A program made the position numbers and the translations under genes. From Eubacterium sp. (lineage in GTDB: Bacteria; Bacillota; Clostridia; Peptostreptococcales; Anaerovoracaceae): a stretch of DNA of 32,742 nt. The stretch is from assembly GCA_017511535.1 (NCBI GenBank), contig JAFWJS010000033.1:1-32742 (forward strand). The letters are read 5' to 3'. The notes beneath the pieces are model-generated. The model was not told where the DNA came from, did not search any database, and saw nothing but the letters and a program-made list of their open reading frames with translations. This document shows, one piece after another, positions 24,525 through 32,742 of this stretch (the stretch's first letter is position 1; the number at the start of each line of letters is the position of its first letter).

Positions 24525-27236
24525 CTATTTGACCTTTGATGATATGTCTTTCAGCTGTTCCTCTACCTTGGCCAGCATTTCTTCATACTGTTCTTTCTTT
24601 TCACGCTCTGCCTGTACGACCTTCTCCGGCGCTTTGGCGACGAATCCCTGATTGGATAGTTTTCTGTCTACTCTTTCCACTTCTCCGGTCAGACGGTCTT
24701 TCTCTTTAGTGAGACGTTTTATCTCTTCCTCAAAGTCAACGAGCTCGGCCAGAGGAACGAATATCTGCGCGCCGGCGATAACGTTTGACATGCAGTCGTC
24801 GGGAACTTCAGCCTTGTCTGTCACAAAGTCTATATCAGAGATATTGCCAAGTTCTTTGATGTATCTTTCCCCGCCTTTTATAGTTTCCAGCGCGTCGCCT
24901 TCCGCGAGGATAACAGCTGTGAGCTTCTTGGAAGGAGCCGCGTCAGCCTCAGCTCTTATATTCCTTACAGCCGTAACAGCTTCCATCGCCATGCTGAGAT
25001 TCTTTTCTTCTTCAGGGAAGTTTCTTGAATCCGAATAAACAGGCCAGCTGGCTTTGATAAGGTATTCTGACTCTCTTCCGGAATGCGGCAGGAAACTCCA
25101 GATCTCTTCTGTGATGAACGGCATGAACGGGTGTAGGAGCTCGAGCATGCTCTTCAGTACCAGTACCAGAACAAATCTTGCGACCTTCTTATCATCTTCA
25201 TCATCACCATACAGACGTTTCTTAGTGATCTCGATATACCAGTCACAGTACTCGTTCCAGATGAGGTCATATACTCTCTGCCCTGCAAGAGCAAGGTCGA
25301 ACTTGTCGAGCTCATCGGTGACATACTTTACTGCGTCGTTCAGCCTTGAGATCATCCATTTATCTTCGTCTCTCAGGGCGATACCGCTGAAGTCGTCCGT
25401 TCCGTCAAATCCAAGCGCCTCTCCGTCCGCGAGCGGAAGGAATTCCCCGTTCTCATCCTGAAGATTCATGATGACGTATCTTGAGGCGTTCCACAGTTTA
25501 TTGGCAAAGTTTCTTGAATTAAGGAGCCTGTCGATCTTATATCTCATGTCGTTACCCGGAGTGATACCTGTAGTAAGCATGAATCTCAATGCGTCAGCTC
25601 CGTATTTATCGATCTCTTCCAGCGGATCTATTCCGTTTCCGAGCGATTTGCTCATCTTGCGGCCTTCCGCGTCCCTTACGAGTCCGTGTACATAAACATA
25701 CTTGAACGGAGGTTCTCCCATGGCTTCACAGCCGGAGAATACCATCCTCACTACCCAGAAGAAAATGATATCGTATCCTGTTACCAGTACGTCTGTAGGA
25801 TAGAAATATTTAAGGTCCTCTGTCTCATCAGGCCATCCAAGTGTTGAGAACGGCCAGAGCGCTGAGCTGAACCATGTATCAAGGACATCCTCGTCCTGAT
25901 GGAGATGTCTGCATCCGCACTTCGGGCAGACATCCGGATCTTCCTCCGATACGATGACTTCACCGCAGTCGTCGCAGTACCACGCAGGGATCCTGTGTCC
26001 CCACCAGAGCTGACGTGAGATGCACCAGTCTCTGATCTCATACAGCCAGCGGAGGTATACCTTCTGGAATCTCTCCGGCACATGCTGAAGCTTCCCTGAC
26101 TCGGCAGCTTCGATCGCAGGCTTCGCAAGCTCCTGCATCTTTACGAACCACTGGTCAGAGAGCATCGGCTCTATATTGGTATGACACCTGTAGCATGTTC
26201 CTACAGGAATAGTCATTTTCTCTGTCTTTACAAGATATCCCGCTTCTTCCAGCTCTTTTACCCAGAGCTTACGGCACTCATACCTGTCCATCCCGGCATA
26301 CTTTCCGGCAAGCTCAGTCATTCTGGCGTCCTTGCCGATGCACTGAAGGATCTCAAGTCCATGTCTCTGTCCTACCTCGAAGTCGTTAGGGTCGTGAGCC
26401 GGAGTGATCTTTACAGCGCCGGTACCCTTTTCCGGATCAGGATACGGGTCTTCGACTACAGGTATCTCACGTCCGACGATAGGAAGCACGACTTTATGTC
26501 CGACGATGTCTTTGAATCTTTCGTCGCCTTCAGGGACAGCTATGGCTGTATCACCGAACATGGTCTCAGGCCTGGATGTAGCGACCATGATGTCAGGTCC
26601 GTTTTCTTCAGCCGAAGGATATCTGAAGTACCAGTACAGTCCTTCCTTGTCCTCATGCTCGACTTCTGCGTCCGAAAGTGATGTGCCGCAGCTCGGGCAC
26701 CAGTTCACGAGCCTGTTGCCCTTGTAGATAAGGCCTTTCTTATACAGGTTGCAGAACTGCTTCCTTACAGCCTTGCTGCAGCCTTCATCCATAGTGAATC
26801 TCTCGCGGCTCCAGTCACATGAATCACCAAGCTTACGGCACTGGCGCGTTATACGTCCGCCGTATTCCTTCTTCCATTCCCATGCGCGCTTCAGGAACTC
26901 TTCACGTCCGAGATCTTCCTTCTCCAGTCCTTCCTTCTCACGGATACTGTTCACGACTTTCACTTCTGTCGCTATGCTGGCGTGGTCTGATCCCGGAAGC
27001 CACAGAGCGCTGTAGCCCTGCATCCTTTTCCATCTTGTAAGCACGTCCTGGAGTGTCTGGTCAAGTGCGTGTCCCATATGGAGCTGCCCCGTTATGTTCG
27101 GAGGCGGCATCATGATGGTGTACGGCTTCTTGTCCGGATCCACTTCGGCACGGAAGCATCCGTTCTCCTCCCACATCTTATAGATCCTGTCTTCAAAATC
27201 CTTAGGATCATACGTTTTTGCAAGATTTTTTCCCAT
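24525..27236 (-). CDS. valS: Valyl-tRNA synthetase
   Basis: A 903-residue class I synthetase. The HIGH-type motif is [14 protein letters not shown] (HMGH at 53-56). A zinc-like [17 protein letters not shown] lies before the editing domain, a second cysteine set is in [24 protein letters not shown], and [12 protein letters not shown] is the KMSKS loop. A C-terminal coiled coil (about 830-900, [20 protein letters not shown] onward) is diagnostic for ValS. AGAGGAA lies about 10 nt before the ATG. The gap to putP is only 37 nt, too short for a T-box leader, so expression probably depends on upstream transcription. Confidence 0.98.
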   Translation of the reverse strand: MGKNLAKTYDPKDFEDRIYKMWEENGCFRAEVDPDKKPYTIMMPPPNITGQLHMGHALDQTLQDVLTRWKRMQGYSALWLPGSDHASIATEVKVVNSIREKEGLEKEDLGREEFLKRAWEWKKEYGGRITRQCRKLGDSCDWSRERFTMDEGCSKAVRKQFCNLYKKGLIYKGNRLVNWCPSCGTSLSDAEVEHEDKEGLYWYFRYPSAEENGPDIMVATSRPETMFGDTAIAVPEGDERFKDIVGHKVVLPIVGREIPVVEDPYPDPEKGTGAVKITPAHDPNDFEVGQRHGLEILQCIGKDARMTELAGKYAGMDRYECRKLWVKELEEAGYLVKTEKMTIPVGTCYRCHTNIEPMLSDQWFVKMQELAKPAIEAAESGKLQHVPERFQKVYLRWLYEIRDWCISRQLWWGHRIPAWYCDDCGEVIVSEEDPDVCPKCGCRHLHQDEDVLDTWFSSALWPFSTLGWPDETEDLKYFYPTDVLVTGYDIIFFWVVRMVFSGCEAMGEPPFKYVYVHGLVRDAEGRKMSKSLGNGIDPLEEIDKYGADALRFMLTTGITPGNDMRYKIDRLLNSRNFANKLWNASRYVIMNLQDENGEFLPLADGEALGFDGTDDFSGIALRDEDKWMISRLNDAVKYVTDELDKFDLALAGQRVYDLIWNEYCDWYIEITKKRLYGDDEDDKKVARFVLVLVLKSMLELLHPFMPFITEEIWSFLPHSGRESEYLIKASWPVYSDSRNFPEEEKNLSMAMEAVTAVRNIRAEADAAPSKKLTAVILAEGDALETIKGGERYIKELGNISDIDFVTDKAEVPDDCMSNVIAGAQIFVPLAELVDFEEEIKRLTKEKDRLTGEVERVDRKLSNQGFVAKAPEKVVQAEREKKEQYEEMLAKVEEQLKDISSKVK

Positions 27237-27273
27237 TGTCGATATTCCTCTCGTTTTTATTTATGCCTTGATT

Positions 27274-28815
27274 CTAGTTGAACTCCTTGTTTTCTTTTAT
27301 CATCTTCTGAACTTCATCATATGTGTCCTGTACTTCTTTTTCAGGCTCTCCTGTGACGAGACTGACCACAACGATGACTACAGCGCTTACGACGAATGCC
27401 GGAAGAAGCTCATAGATAGTAAATATACCGCCAAGCTTCGCGATACCGAACTTCCACACGAATATCATTACTCCGCCTGACAGGACTCCACATACAGCTC
27501 CCCATTTGTTTGTCCTCTTCCAGAACAGACTGAGGAGCACCAGAGGTCCGAACGATGCTCCGAATCCGGCCCATGCGAATGATACGATCCTGAAAACACT
27601 TGAGTCAGGGTCCCAGGCGAATACACACGACAACACCGCTATGATCACGACCGTGACTCTGGCAAGTATCATCTGGTTTATCTCTGACATATCCTTTACG
27701 ATGAATCTGTGGATGATATTTTCAGATACACTTGAGCTTGCGGCCAGAAGCTGTGAGTCAGACGTCGACATGATCGATGCAAGGATACCGGATATTATCA
27801 GTCCTGCCACGATAGCCATGAATGGATTGACCTTACTTATGTACGAGGCAATGTATACAATGATCCTTTCAGGATCAAATGTATCATTGATGATCCCCTC
27901 TTCTTTTGCGAATGAATATCCGACGACTCCGATGAATATTGCTATGCCCATGGAGATAACTACCCATATCGATGCGATCCTTCTTGACATGTCCAGCTTC
28001 TGATGATCTTCGATAGCCATGAATCTGAGAAGGATATGCGGCATACCGAAATAACCGAGTCCCCAAGCGAGCGTAGACGCGATCGGAAGTGCGCTGTAAG
28101 ATCCATCCGGAGCATTAAGGCTGAAATAGTTCGCTACGTCTTTTGTATTCTCCATAACCTGATCGATCCCGCCTGCTCTTCCGATACCATACGCGCATAC
28201 CACTACCAGCGCTATGGTCATGATGATGCTCTGGACGAAGTCTGTAGTCGAAGCGGCAAGAAACCCCCCGAGAAGAGTATATGTCGCTATTACTACAGCA
28301 CCAACGACCATGACCATGTGATAGTCTATGCCGAACAGGCTGTTGAAGAGTTTCCCTACTCCGGCAAATCCGGAAGCGACGTAAGGAACAAAGAAAACGA
28401 TGATTATGAGAGCGGACACTCCTATGAGGATGCCGCTTTTATCATTGAACCTGTTGGACAGATAGTCAGGTATGGTGCTTGCGCCTATATGCTCTGAATA
28501 CATCCTCAGCCGCTTTGCGACTATCAGCCAGTTGACGTACGTCCCGACAGCAAGTCCTATGGCTGTCCATACCGCCTCGGCAAAAGTACCTGTCATACCG
28601 ACAAGCCCAGCGAGCGCCACTCCGGGAAGGCCCATGAGAAGCCAGCTCGACATATCCGAAGCCTCGGCTGACATAGCGGTCACGAAAGGCCCGAGCTTAC
28701 GCCCGCCCAGATAGAAATCATCCGTCGATTTGTTCTTGCTTGTGAAATAGAAGCCGATCCCAACCACCAAGGCCATATAACCTATGATGGCCGCGATGAT
28801 TAGTGCATTTGTCAT
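27274..28815 (-). CDS. putP: Sodium/proline symporter
   Basis: A 513-residue sodium:solute symporter (SSF) of about 13 transmembrane helices. PutP marks are DFYLGGRKLGPFVTAMSAEA and SDMSSWLLMGLPG, which form the Na+/proline site, GAGAxx-type helices and SLLSVST-like ASIMSTSDSQLLAASSSVSE. It should import proline with Na+. The start at 28815 is set by AAGGAG 8 nt upstream; a GTG nine bases earlier overlaps that site. It has a perfect sigma-A promoter, and no terminator separates it from valS. Confidence 0.93.
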   Translation of the reverse strand: MTNALIIAAIIGYMALVVGIGFYFTSKNKSTDDFYLGGRKLGPFVTAMSAEASDMSSWLLMGLPGVALAGLVGMTGTFAEAVWTAIGLAVGTYVNWLIVAKRLRMYSEHIGASTIPDYLSNRFNDKSGILIGVSALIIIVFFVPYVASGFAGVGKLFNSLFGIDYHMVMVVGAVVIATYTLLGGFLAASTTDFVQSIIMTIALVVVCAYGIGRAGGIDQVMENTKDVANYFSLNAPDGSYSALPIASTLAWGLGYFGMPHILLRFMAIEDHQKLDMSRRIASIWVVISMGIAIFIGVVGYSFAKEEGIINDTFDPERIIVYIASYISKVNPFMAIVAGLIISGILASIMSTSDSQLLAASSSVSENIIHRFIVKDMSEINQMILARVTVVIIAVLSCVFAWDPDSSVFRIVSFAWAGFGASFGPLVLLSLFWKRTNKWGAVCGVLSGGVMIFVWKFGIAKLGGIFTIYELLPAFVVSAVVIVVVSLVTGEPEKEVQDTYDEVQKMIKENKEFN

Positions 28816-28858
28816 ATGAATCACTCCTTCAAAACCAAAAATTTTCTTCAGTGCTCAT

Positions 28859-28881
28859 GCGGAAAAAGTATATAATACCGC
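28859..28881 (-). promoter_or_regulatory. Imperfect dyad in the putP leader
   Basis: GCGG and CCGC flank an AT-rich core containing GTATTATATAC, itself a near palindrome. It lies just downstream of the predicted putP transcription start. It could be an operator or a weak RNA hairpin; pairing is only four strong base pairs at the ends. Confidence 0.25.
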
Positions 28882-28899
28882 AAAATAACACTAAAGAAA

Positions 28900-28928
28900 A
28901 TTATACAAAGAATATGTTACAATGTCAA
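28900..28928 (-). promoter_or_regulatory. Consensus sigma-A promoter for putP and the downstream block
   Basis: On the minus strand TTGACA (28923-28928) and TATAAT (28900-28905) are exactly 17 bp apart, a perfect match to the housekeeping consensus. The TGA within the -35 is the stop codon of the upstream MATE gene. No terminator is seen until CIRCE at 11667, so this promoter could serve thirteen genes. Confidence 0.9.
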
Positions 28929-30283
28929 CGTTTTGACGGATTATCAGGGCCCCCGAAACGAGTCTTTTTCTGGATGAATATATAGACTGCGAAACATATG
29001 ACGACAGACAGAAGCGAACCTGCCGGAGCAGCCATACCCATCGGGTAAAGAGTATCCGGGAAAAGCCTCGACGCAAGGTATGCTCCCGGTATCCTCACAA
29101 GTATTATAGAGCACGCGTTATGGATGAAAGACCATATCGAAAGGCCGCAGCAGCTGAAGTATCCGCTGAAGCAGAAATGGATCCACGCGAAGACGCAATC
29201 TGTGATATATGTCCTGATGTACTGGCTCCCGTATCTGATAACTTCTTCGTTATCTGTGAAAACAGAAATCACGGGCTCTGATATGAACTGAAATGTTACA
29301 GCGAACAGCAGGCCGACCGCGACCGACATTGACATGCCTGTAAACAGTATATTCCTGGCCCTTGCGTAAAGACCTGCTCCTACAGCCTGTGCGCCTGCTG
29401 AAGATATCGTGGACATCACAGAAGAAGGTACAAGGAAAAGGAACGTGATTATCTTTTCAACTATTCCTACAGACGCAGCTATCTCGACTCCGCGGCTGTT
29501 CGCTATCGCTGTTATCACCAGAAACGACACCTGAATGAATCCATCCTGGCACGCGATAGGAAGTCCTATCCTGACGAATCCGCCGATCACATCACGCTCA
29601 GGCCTGAGATCTCCCATAGTCATATGGATACCTGTATCTCTTTTCATTATCATGATGAGAGACATTATCACGCTTACCGACTGCGCTGTTACCGTGGCAG
29701 CAGCAGCTCCGGCTGCCCCCATTGAAAACGCTCCGATAAACAGATAATCCAGTCCTATATTAAGGACGCATGCTATGAGCACGAAGATCATCGGCGTTCG
29801 GGAGTCTCCAAGGCCCCGGAACACAGCCGCTATGACGTTGTACGCTGTGATGAACGGTATCCCGGCGAAACAGATCATGATATATACGAGCATACCTTCC
29901 TCTGCCTCGGCAGGCGTCCGCATCATCTGCACAATACCGCGCGCAGCGAAAAGCAGAAGCACTGTCATGAACAGTGCCGAGACCACGAATACAGATATGG
30001 TATTTCCGATTATCTTTCCTGTTTTCTCATAGTTCCTGCCGCCTACAGCATGGCCGATCATTACAGTAGTCCCGACTGACAGTCCTACTATCATGACTGT
30101 CACGAAGTGCATGATCTGGCTGCCGTTCGACACTGCTGTTATTGTTTCAGCGCCGCTGAACTGGCCTGTTATGAACAGATCAGCCAGACCGTAAAGTGTC
30201 TGAAGAAAATACGCTGCCAGATATGGAAGCGAGAACCTGATCATGGTCCTTAACACACTGTCTTTTGTAAGATCCGTCTGCAT
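28925..30283 (-). CDS. MATE family efflux transporter
   Basis: A 452-residue polytopic membrane protein of the multidrug and toxic compound extrusion family. The N-terminal segment runs RFSLPYLAAYFLQTLYGLADLF, then GLSVGTTVMIGHAVGGRNYEK and AAVFRGLGDSRTPM. The second repeat begins near residue 233 (FVRIGLPIACQDGFIQVSF) and has GAQAVGAGLYARAR, giving about 12 helices in two bundles. It probably exports a drug or metabolite by Na+ or H+ antiport; the substrate is unknown. AAGGAT lies about 11 nt before the ATG. No clear promoter of its own is seen after the upstream terminator. Confidence 0.93.
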   Translation of the reverse strand: MQTDLTKDSVLRTMIRFSLPYLAAYFLQTLYGLADLFITGQFSGAETITAVSNGSQIMHFVTVMIVGLSVGTTVMIGHAVGGRNYEKTGKIIGNTISVFVVSALFMTVLLLFAARGIVQMMRTPAEAEEGMLVYIMICFAGIPFITAYNVIAAVFRGLGDSRTPMIFVLIACVLNIGLDYLFIGAFSMGAAGAAAATVTAQSVSVIMSLIMIMKRDTGIHMTMGDLRPERDVIGGFVRIGLPIACQDGFIQVSFLVITAIANSRGVEIAASVGIVEKIITFLFLVPSSVMSTISSAGAQAVGAGLYARARNILFTGMSMSVAVGLLFAVTFQFISEPVISVFTDNEEVIRYGSQYIRTYITDCVFAWIHFCFSGYFSCCGLSIWSFIHNACSIILVRIPGAYLASRLFPDTLYPMGMAAPAGSLLSVVICFAVYIFIQKKTRFGGPDNPSKR

Positions 30284-30312
30284 ATGTCTGTTATATCCTT
30301 AACTCATTTATG

Positions 30313-30342
30313 AAAAAGCAGCACGGAGTAAGTCCATGCTGC
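30313..30342 (-). terminator. Rho-independent terminator after the small membrane protein genes
   Basis: On the minus strand GCAGCATGG and CCGTGCTGC pair over nine positions with one G-U wobble, followed by TTTTT. It lies between the 68-residue protein gene and the MATE gene. Confidence 0.85.
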
Positions 30343-30378
30343 CCTGTTCTTCCGTTCGTGTGCCGCAGAAACGACCGA

Positions 30379-30585
30379 TCACTGATCATCTTCTCTGCGC
30401 TCTGTCTTATCTGTTGATCCCTCAGTACGTTCAGGTTCATCGACCCTCTTCGGTATACCGTTTTCAGGATGATAGCCTTTCTTTCGCTTTATTACCGCAA
30501 ATATGACGGCCGCAAAGGCTACCACGATAAAAACAGCAATTACAAGAGAAACTCCAACAGCTTCGATCATCGTCTGCGGATCCAT
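30379..30585 (-). CDS. Small single-helix membrane protein, function unknown
   Basis: A 68-residue protein with one strong transmembrane segment (about residues 9-32, VGVSLVIAVFIVVAFAAVIF and following). A basic KRKKGYH border and a long charged tail rich in Glu, Arg and Asp come next. The positive border suggests a cytoplasmic tail. I do not recognise a family. The start at 30585 is chosen because GAGG lies 9 nt upstream, while the ATG two codons earlier is too close. The gene begins 14 nt after the 120-residue membrane protein gene ends and is followed by a terminator, which supports it as a real operon member. Confidence 0.7.
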   Translation of the reverse strand: MDPQTMIEAVGVSLVIAVFIVVAFAAVIFAVIKRKKGYHPENGIPKRVDEPERTEGSTDKTERREDDQ

Positions 30586-30599
30586 TATCATTCACCTCG

Positions 30600-30962
30600 C
30601 TATTTCAGGATACAGTTCGTAAATATCAGCCCTGCTATGAACAGCGGCACGATACTTGAGATAAATGCCGACAGTATCCTCCTGAACGATCCCGCACGCT
30701 TCACAGCTATGATCACAGCTGCGGCAAACGGGATGATTGCCAGGATACCAAGCAATATAAAAGCTATCCAGCTGATAGACAGAGTCTTGAAATAGAGACA
30801 TCCGTAGAGGGCCACGCAATATCCCACTCCGCTGAGGAGCACATTGGTACCGTCAGAACGGATGTCATTCCTTTCTTCTTTATCTCCGCCTGTACTGAGG
30901 ATCATAATGATCACCCATGCGATGACCGCGGCTGATCCACCCATTAAAACAGAGTCGTACAT
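30600..30962 (-). CDS. Hypothetical four-helix membrane protein
   Basis: A 120-residue hydrophobic protein with four likely membrane segments at about 4-23, 40-58, 62-86 and 95-117. A charged loop (GGDKEERNDIRSDG) follows helix 1 and KRAGSFRR lies before helix 4. I recognise no family or catalytic motif. The start at 30962 is favoured by AAAGGAGA about 11 nt upstream. It follows the flavodoxin gene by 34 nt and is probably in the same transcript. Confidence 0.7.
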   Translation of the reverse strand: MYDSVLMGGSAAVIAWVIIMILSTGGDKEERNDIRSDGTNVLLSGVGYCVALYGCLYFKTLSISWIAFILLGILAIIPFAAAVIIAVKRAGSFRRILSAFISSIVPLFIAGLIFTNCILK

Positions 30963-30996
30963 ACAGGTGTTCTCTCCTTTACAGATCTGCTTATAT

Positions 30997-31422
30997 CTAT
31001 CTTGCGAGAGCAACGCCCATTACAACTGCTTCTTTAAGTGTATGGCTGTCAGGCTTTCCTTTACAGATGACCGAAAGTGAAGCAAGCTTGGCGCCTGCCT
31101 TGTCGGCATCTTCTTCCCATGACTGCATCCACGGGCCTCCGCCTGAACCATAGGATCCGAACAGTCCTATTCTCTTACCGCGGAGCTGAGTCCTGCAGGC
31201 ATCCCAAAGTGGCTGCATCGTCTCTTCCTCAAGCTGCTCGTTCCCTCTTGCCGGGCATCCGAACGCAACTGTATCGAACTGATTCACCATACTTGCGCTG
31301 AAGTCCATCGCTTTGTAAAGATGAGCGTCTGCTCCTGCTGCCTTTGCTCCTTCACAGACTGCCTGCGCGATCAGCTCTGTGTTGCCTGAGCCGCTCCAGT
31401 AAACTACCGCTACTCTAGCCAT
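30997..31422 (-). CDS. Flavodoxin-like protein
   Basis: A 141-residue short-chain flavodoxin that should bind FMN and carry electrons at low potential. The phosphate-binding loop WSGSGNTE is at 9-16 (MARVAVVYWSGSGNTELIAQ). The FMN ring loops are VAFGCPARGNEQLEE and LFGSYGSGGGPWMQSWEED. The length is typical. The start at 31422 has GAGAGGAGA about 7 nt upstream; the six extra in-frame codons have no such site. It probably has an extended -10 promoter at 31494-31522 and leads the transcript with the two small membrane protein genes. Confidence 0.93.
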   Translation of the reverse strand: MARVAVVYWSGSGNTELIAQAVCEGAKAAGADAHLYKAMDFSASMVNQFDTVAFGCPARGNEQLEEETMQPLWDACRTQLRGKRIGLFGSYGSGGGPWMQSWEEDADKAGAKLASLSVICKGKPDSHTLKEAVVMGVALAR

Positions 31423-31493
31423 GATTGTCTCCTCTCTCATAAAAGTATAAATTGAGATCCCTTACCGGAATATTCAAACAACTTTTCATGCTT

Positions 31494-31522
31494 ATAATAT
31501 CACAAAGGATCGTACTTTTAAA
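31494..31522 (-). promoter_or_regulatory. Possible flavodoxin promoter
   Basis: On the minus strand TTTAAA (31517-31522) and TATTAT (31494-31499) are 17 bp apart, with TG-A before the -10, an extended -10. The leader would be about 65 nt. Confidence 0.45.
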
Positions 31523-31533
31523 GTCTTATTCTA

Positions 31534-31542
31534 TGTTATACT
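31534..31542 (+). promoter_or_regulatory. Possible extended -10 promoter for the MmcQ-EVE gene
   Basis: The plus strand reads TG-T-TATACT shortly before the GGAGGG site of the gene at 31561. No good -35 is seen. It lies back to back with the flavodoxin promoter. Confidence 0.4.
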
Positions 31543-31560
31543 TTATCCGGAGGGTTCATC

Positions 31561-32721
31561 ATGGATATAGCGAGAGACGTTTTTTCCAAGAAGAGAGTTG
31601 ACTTTGACAGACTGGATGCGGCAGGCTTTGTCCGGGACAAAGAAGGAGTATGGACATATTCTGAGGAATTCATGGACGGCGACCTGACAGCGGCAGTTAC
31701 TATCGGCCGGGATAACTGTGTGATCTGCTCGGCTTTTGATACAGCCTCAGGAGAAGAATATCTGCCGATGAACATCGAGGCTTACACCGGTTCTTACATA
31801 GGGCAGGCGCGCGAAGAATACCGGATCCTGCTAGAGAAAGTCGCATCCTCCTGTTTTGACGACGTACCGTTTATATCAGACCAGGCAAATCGTATCACAT
31901 CGATGATCAAGACTGAATTCAACGTAGATCCTGAGTATGTTTTCAAAGATGATGGATCAGCTGTTTTCAGACATAAGGACACCGGCAAGTGGTTCGCTCT
32001 GCTGATGACTGTAAGCAGCGGGAAAATCGAAGGATACCCTTGTGGTACGGATACAGAGGATCTTATAAACGTGATAAATGTGAAGATCTATCCGGATGAT
32101 CTTGATAATCTGCTTGAAGAGCCGGCCCTGTACAGATGCTATCACATGAACAAGAAGCAGTGGCTCACGGCAGCGCTCGACGGGAGCGCCGGGGATGACC
32201 GGATAATGGAGCTTCTAAGATGCAGCTTCAGCCTGACGCGGGGCGGATCCCTTGTCAGAAGACGCGGATCCACAAGACTGGAAGGAAGTGCCGGGATGAA
32301 CGGAAGCGGTACTACGGTCTATGAGGAAAACGGCGGCAGGAGATACTGGCTGATACCGTCGAATCCATCTACTTTCGATGTGGCAAAGGGATTCCGGGAC
32401 AGCGGCAACGATACTCTTGAATGGCATCACCGCATAAATGTCATGCCCGGCGATATCGTATATATCTATCAGACAGAGCCTGTGGCGTCGATCATGTACC
32501 GCTGTGAAGTCCTCGATTCATATCTTCCAAGGCCTGCAAGCTGGGGAACGTTCGCCCCTAATTCAAAGTACAGGATGGTCCTTAAGCGCCTTGACTCTTT
32601 CAGAAAGGGACAGTATCCAAGAAGCTGGATGAATGAAAAAGGCGTCGCGAAAACTGTAAGAGGACAGAGAAGCGCCCCGCCGGAACTGGCAGAGGCGCTT
32701 GAAAAGGCATATTCTGTATAG
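31561..32721 (+). CDS. MmcQ/YjbR domain protein with C-terminal EVE/PUA-like domain
   Basis: A 386-residue multidomain protein. Residues 1 to about 100 look like an N-terminal extension found with some MmcQ proteins. Residues about 105-225 match MmcQ/YjbR: VFRHKDTGKWFALLMTVS, VINVKIYPDD and CYHMNKKQWLTAALDG. Residues about 260-385 resemble an EVE (PUA-like) domain: RYWLIPSNPSTFDVAKGF, then LEWHHRINVMPGDIVYIYQT, followed by SIMYRCEVLD. EVE domains in other proteins read modified bases in DNA or RNA, and MmcQ has a CyaY-like fold that may bind DNA. A role in nucleic acid recognition is therefore plausible but inferred. GGAGGG lies 6 nt before the ATG. No catalytic nuclease motif is visible. Confidence 0.85.
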   Translation: MDIARDVFSKKRVDFDRLDAAGFVRDKEGVWTYSEEFMDGDLTAAVTIGRDNCVICSAFDTASGEEYLPMNIEAYTGSYIGQAREEYRILLEKVASSCFDDVPFISDQANRITSMIKTEFNVDPEYVFKDDGSAVFRHKDTGKWFALLMTVSSGKIEGYPCGTDTEDLINVINVKIYPDDLDNLLEEPALYRCYHMNKKQWLTAALDGSAGDDRIMELLRCSFSLTRGGSLVRRRGSTRLEGSAGMNGSGTTVYEENGGRRYWLIPSNPSTFDVAKGFRDSGNDTLEWHHRINVMPGDIVYIYQTEPVASIMYRCEVLDSYLPRPASWGTFAPNSKYRMVLKRLDSFRKGQYPRSWMNEKGVAKTVRGQRSAPPELAEALEKAYSV

Positions 32722-32742
32722 ATCTAGACCTTACGTGAGATA

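Noticed and set aside
27237-27273. T-box riboswitch or separate terminator/promoter before valS
   Set aside because: The gap is only 37 nt, with no stem-loop and no good -35/-10 pair; a T-box leader needs far more space.
1-32742. tRNA, rRNA, CRISPR, insertion sequence, phage or attachment site
   Set aside because: I read all intergenic gaps and found no such structure; the gaps are short and are explained by promoters, terminators and leaders. A covariance-model search would be the decisive test for small RNAs.

Overview
This window looks like core chromosome of a low-to-mid G+C Gram-positive anaerobe (Bacillota, class Clostridia). The case rests on strong GGAGG-type ribosome binding sites, TTGACA/TATAAT promoters, a CIRCE operator in front of clpB, the plsX-rnc-smc-ftsY and der-plsY gene orders, and a membrane pyrophosphatase next to secG. 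I cannot place it below class with confidence. The in-frame PGK-TIM fusion would be compatible with an unusual clostridial lineage. I see no rRNA, tRNA, CRISPR array, insertion sequence or phage gene. No stretch of more than about 130 bases lacks a gene.

Layout. 1-3487 (minus): trmL, then a fused phosphoglycerate kinase-triosephosphate isomerase gene, secG, and the 5' part of hppA, which runs off the left edge. 3604-5470 (plus): a homoserine dehydrogenase without its regulatory ACT domain, overlapping by 8 nt an uncharacterised radical SAM gene and ended by a hairpin terminator. 5553-7519: a cysteine hydrolase (minus) divergent from a HAD phosphatase plus DUF2284 pair (plus), ended by a second two-way terminator. 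7573-11693 (minus): clpB with a CIRCE operator, a clpB terminator, then a SAM methyltransferase and nth.

11724-28815 (minus) is one tightly packed housekeeping block: putP, valS, folC, a GNAT acetyltransferase, plsX, rnc, smc, ftsY, der, plsY, miaB, cobO and a site-2 protease. Gaps run from 8-nt overlaps to 37 nt. I see no terminator inside the block. A perfect TTGACA-17-TATAAT promoter lies in front of putP, and the CIRCE hairpin followed by a T run ends the block. It joins translation (valS, rnc, miaB), phospholipid synthesis (plsX, plsY), chromosome and ribosome biology (smc, der), membrane targeting (ftsY) and cofactor work (folC, cobO).

28925-31422 (minus): a flavodoxin-like gene, two small membrane protein genes, a terminator, and a MATE transporter gene. 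31561-32721 (plus): a three-part protein joining an MmcQ/YjbR domain to a C-terminal EVE/PUA-like domain.

The best candidates for something new are the hom-radical SAM pair, the MmcQ-EVE fusion, the PGK-TIM fusion and the CIRCE element that can also act as a terminator. Most of the rest is ordinary core genome.
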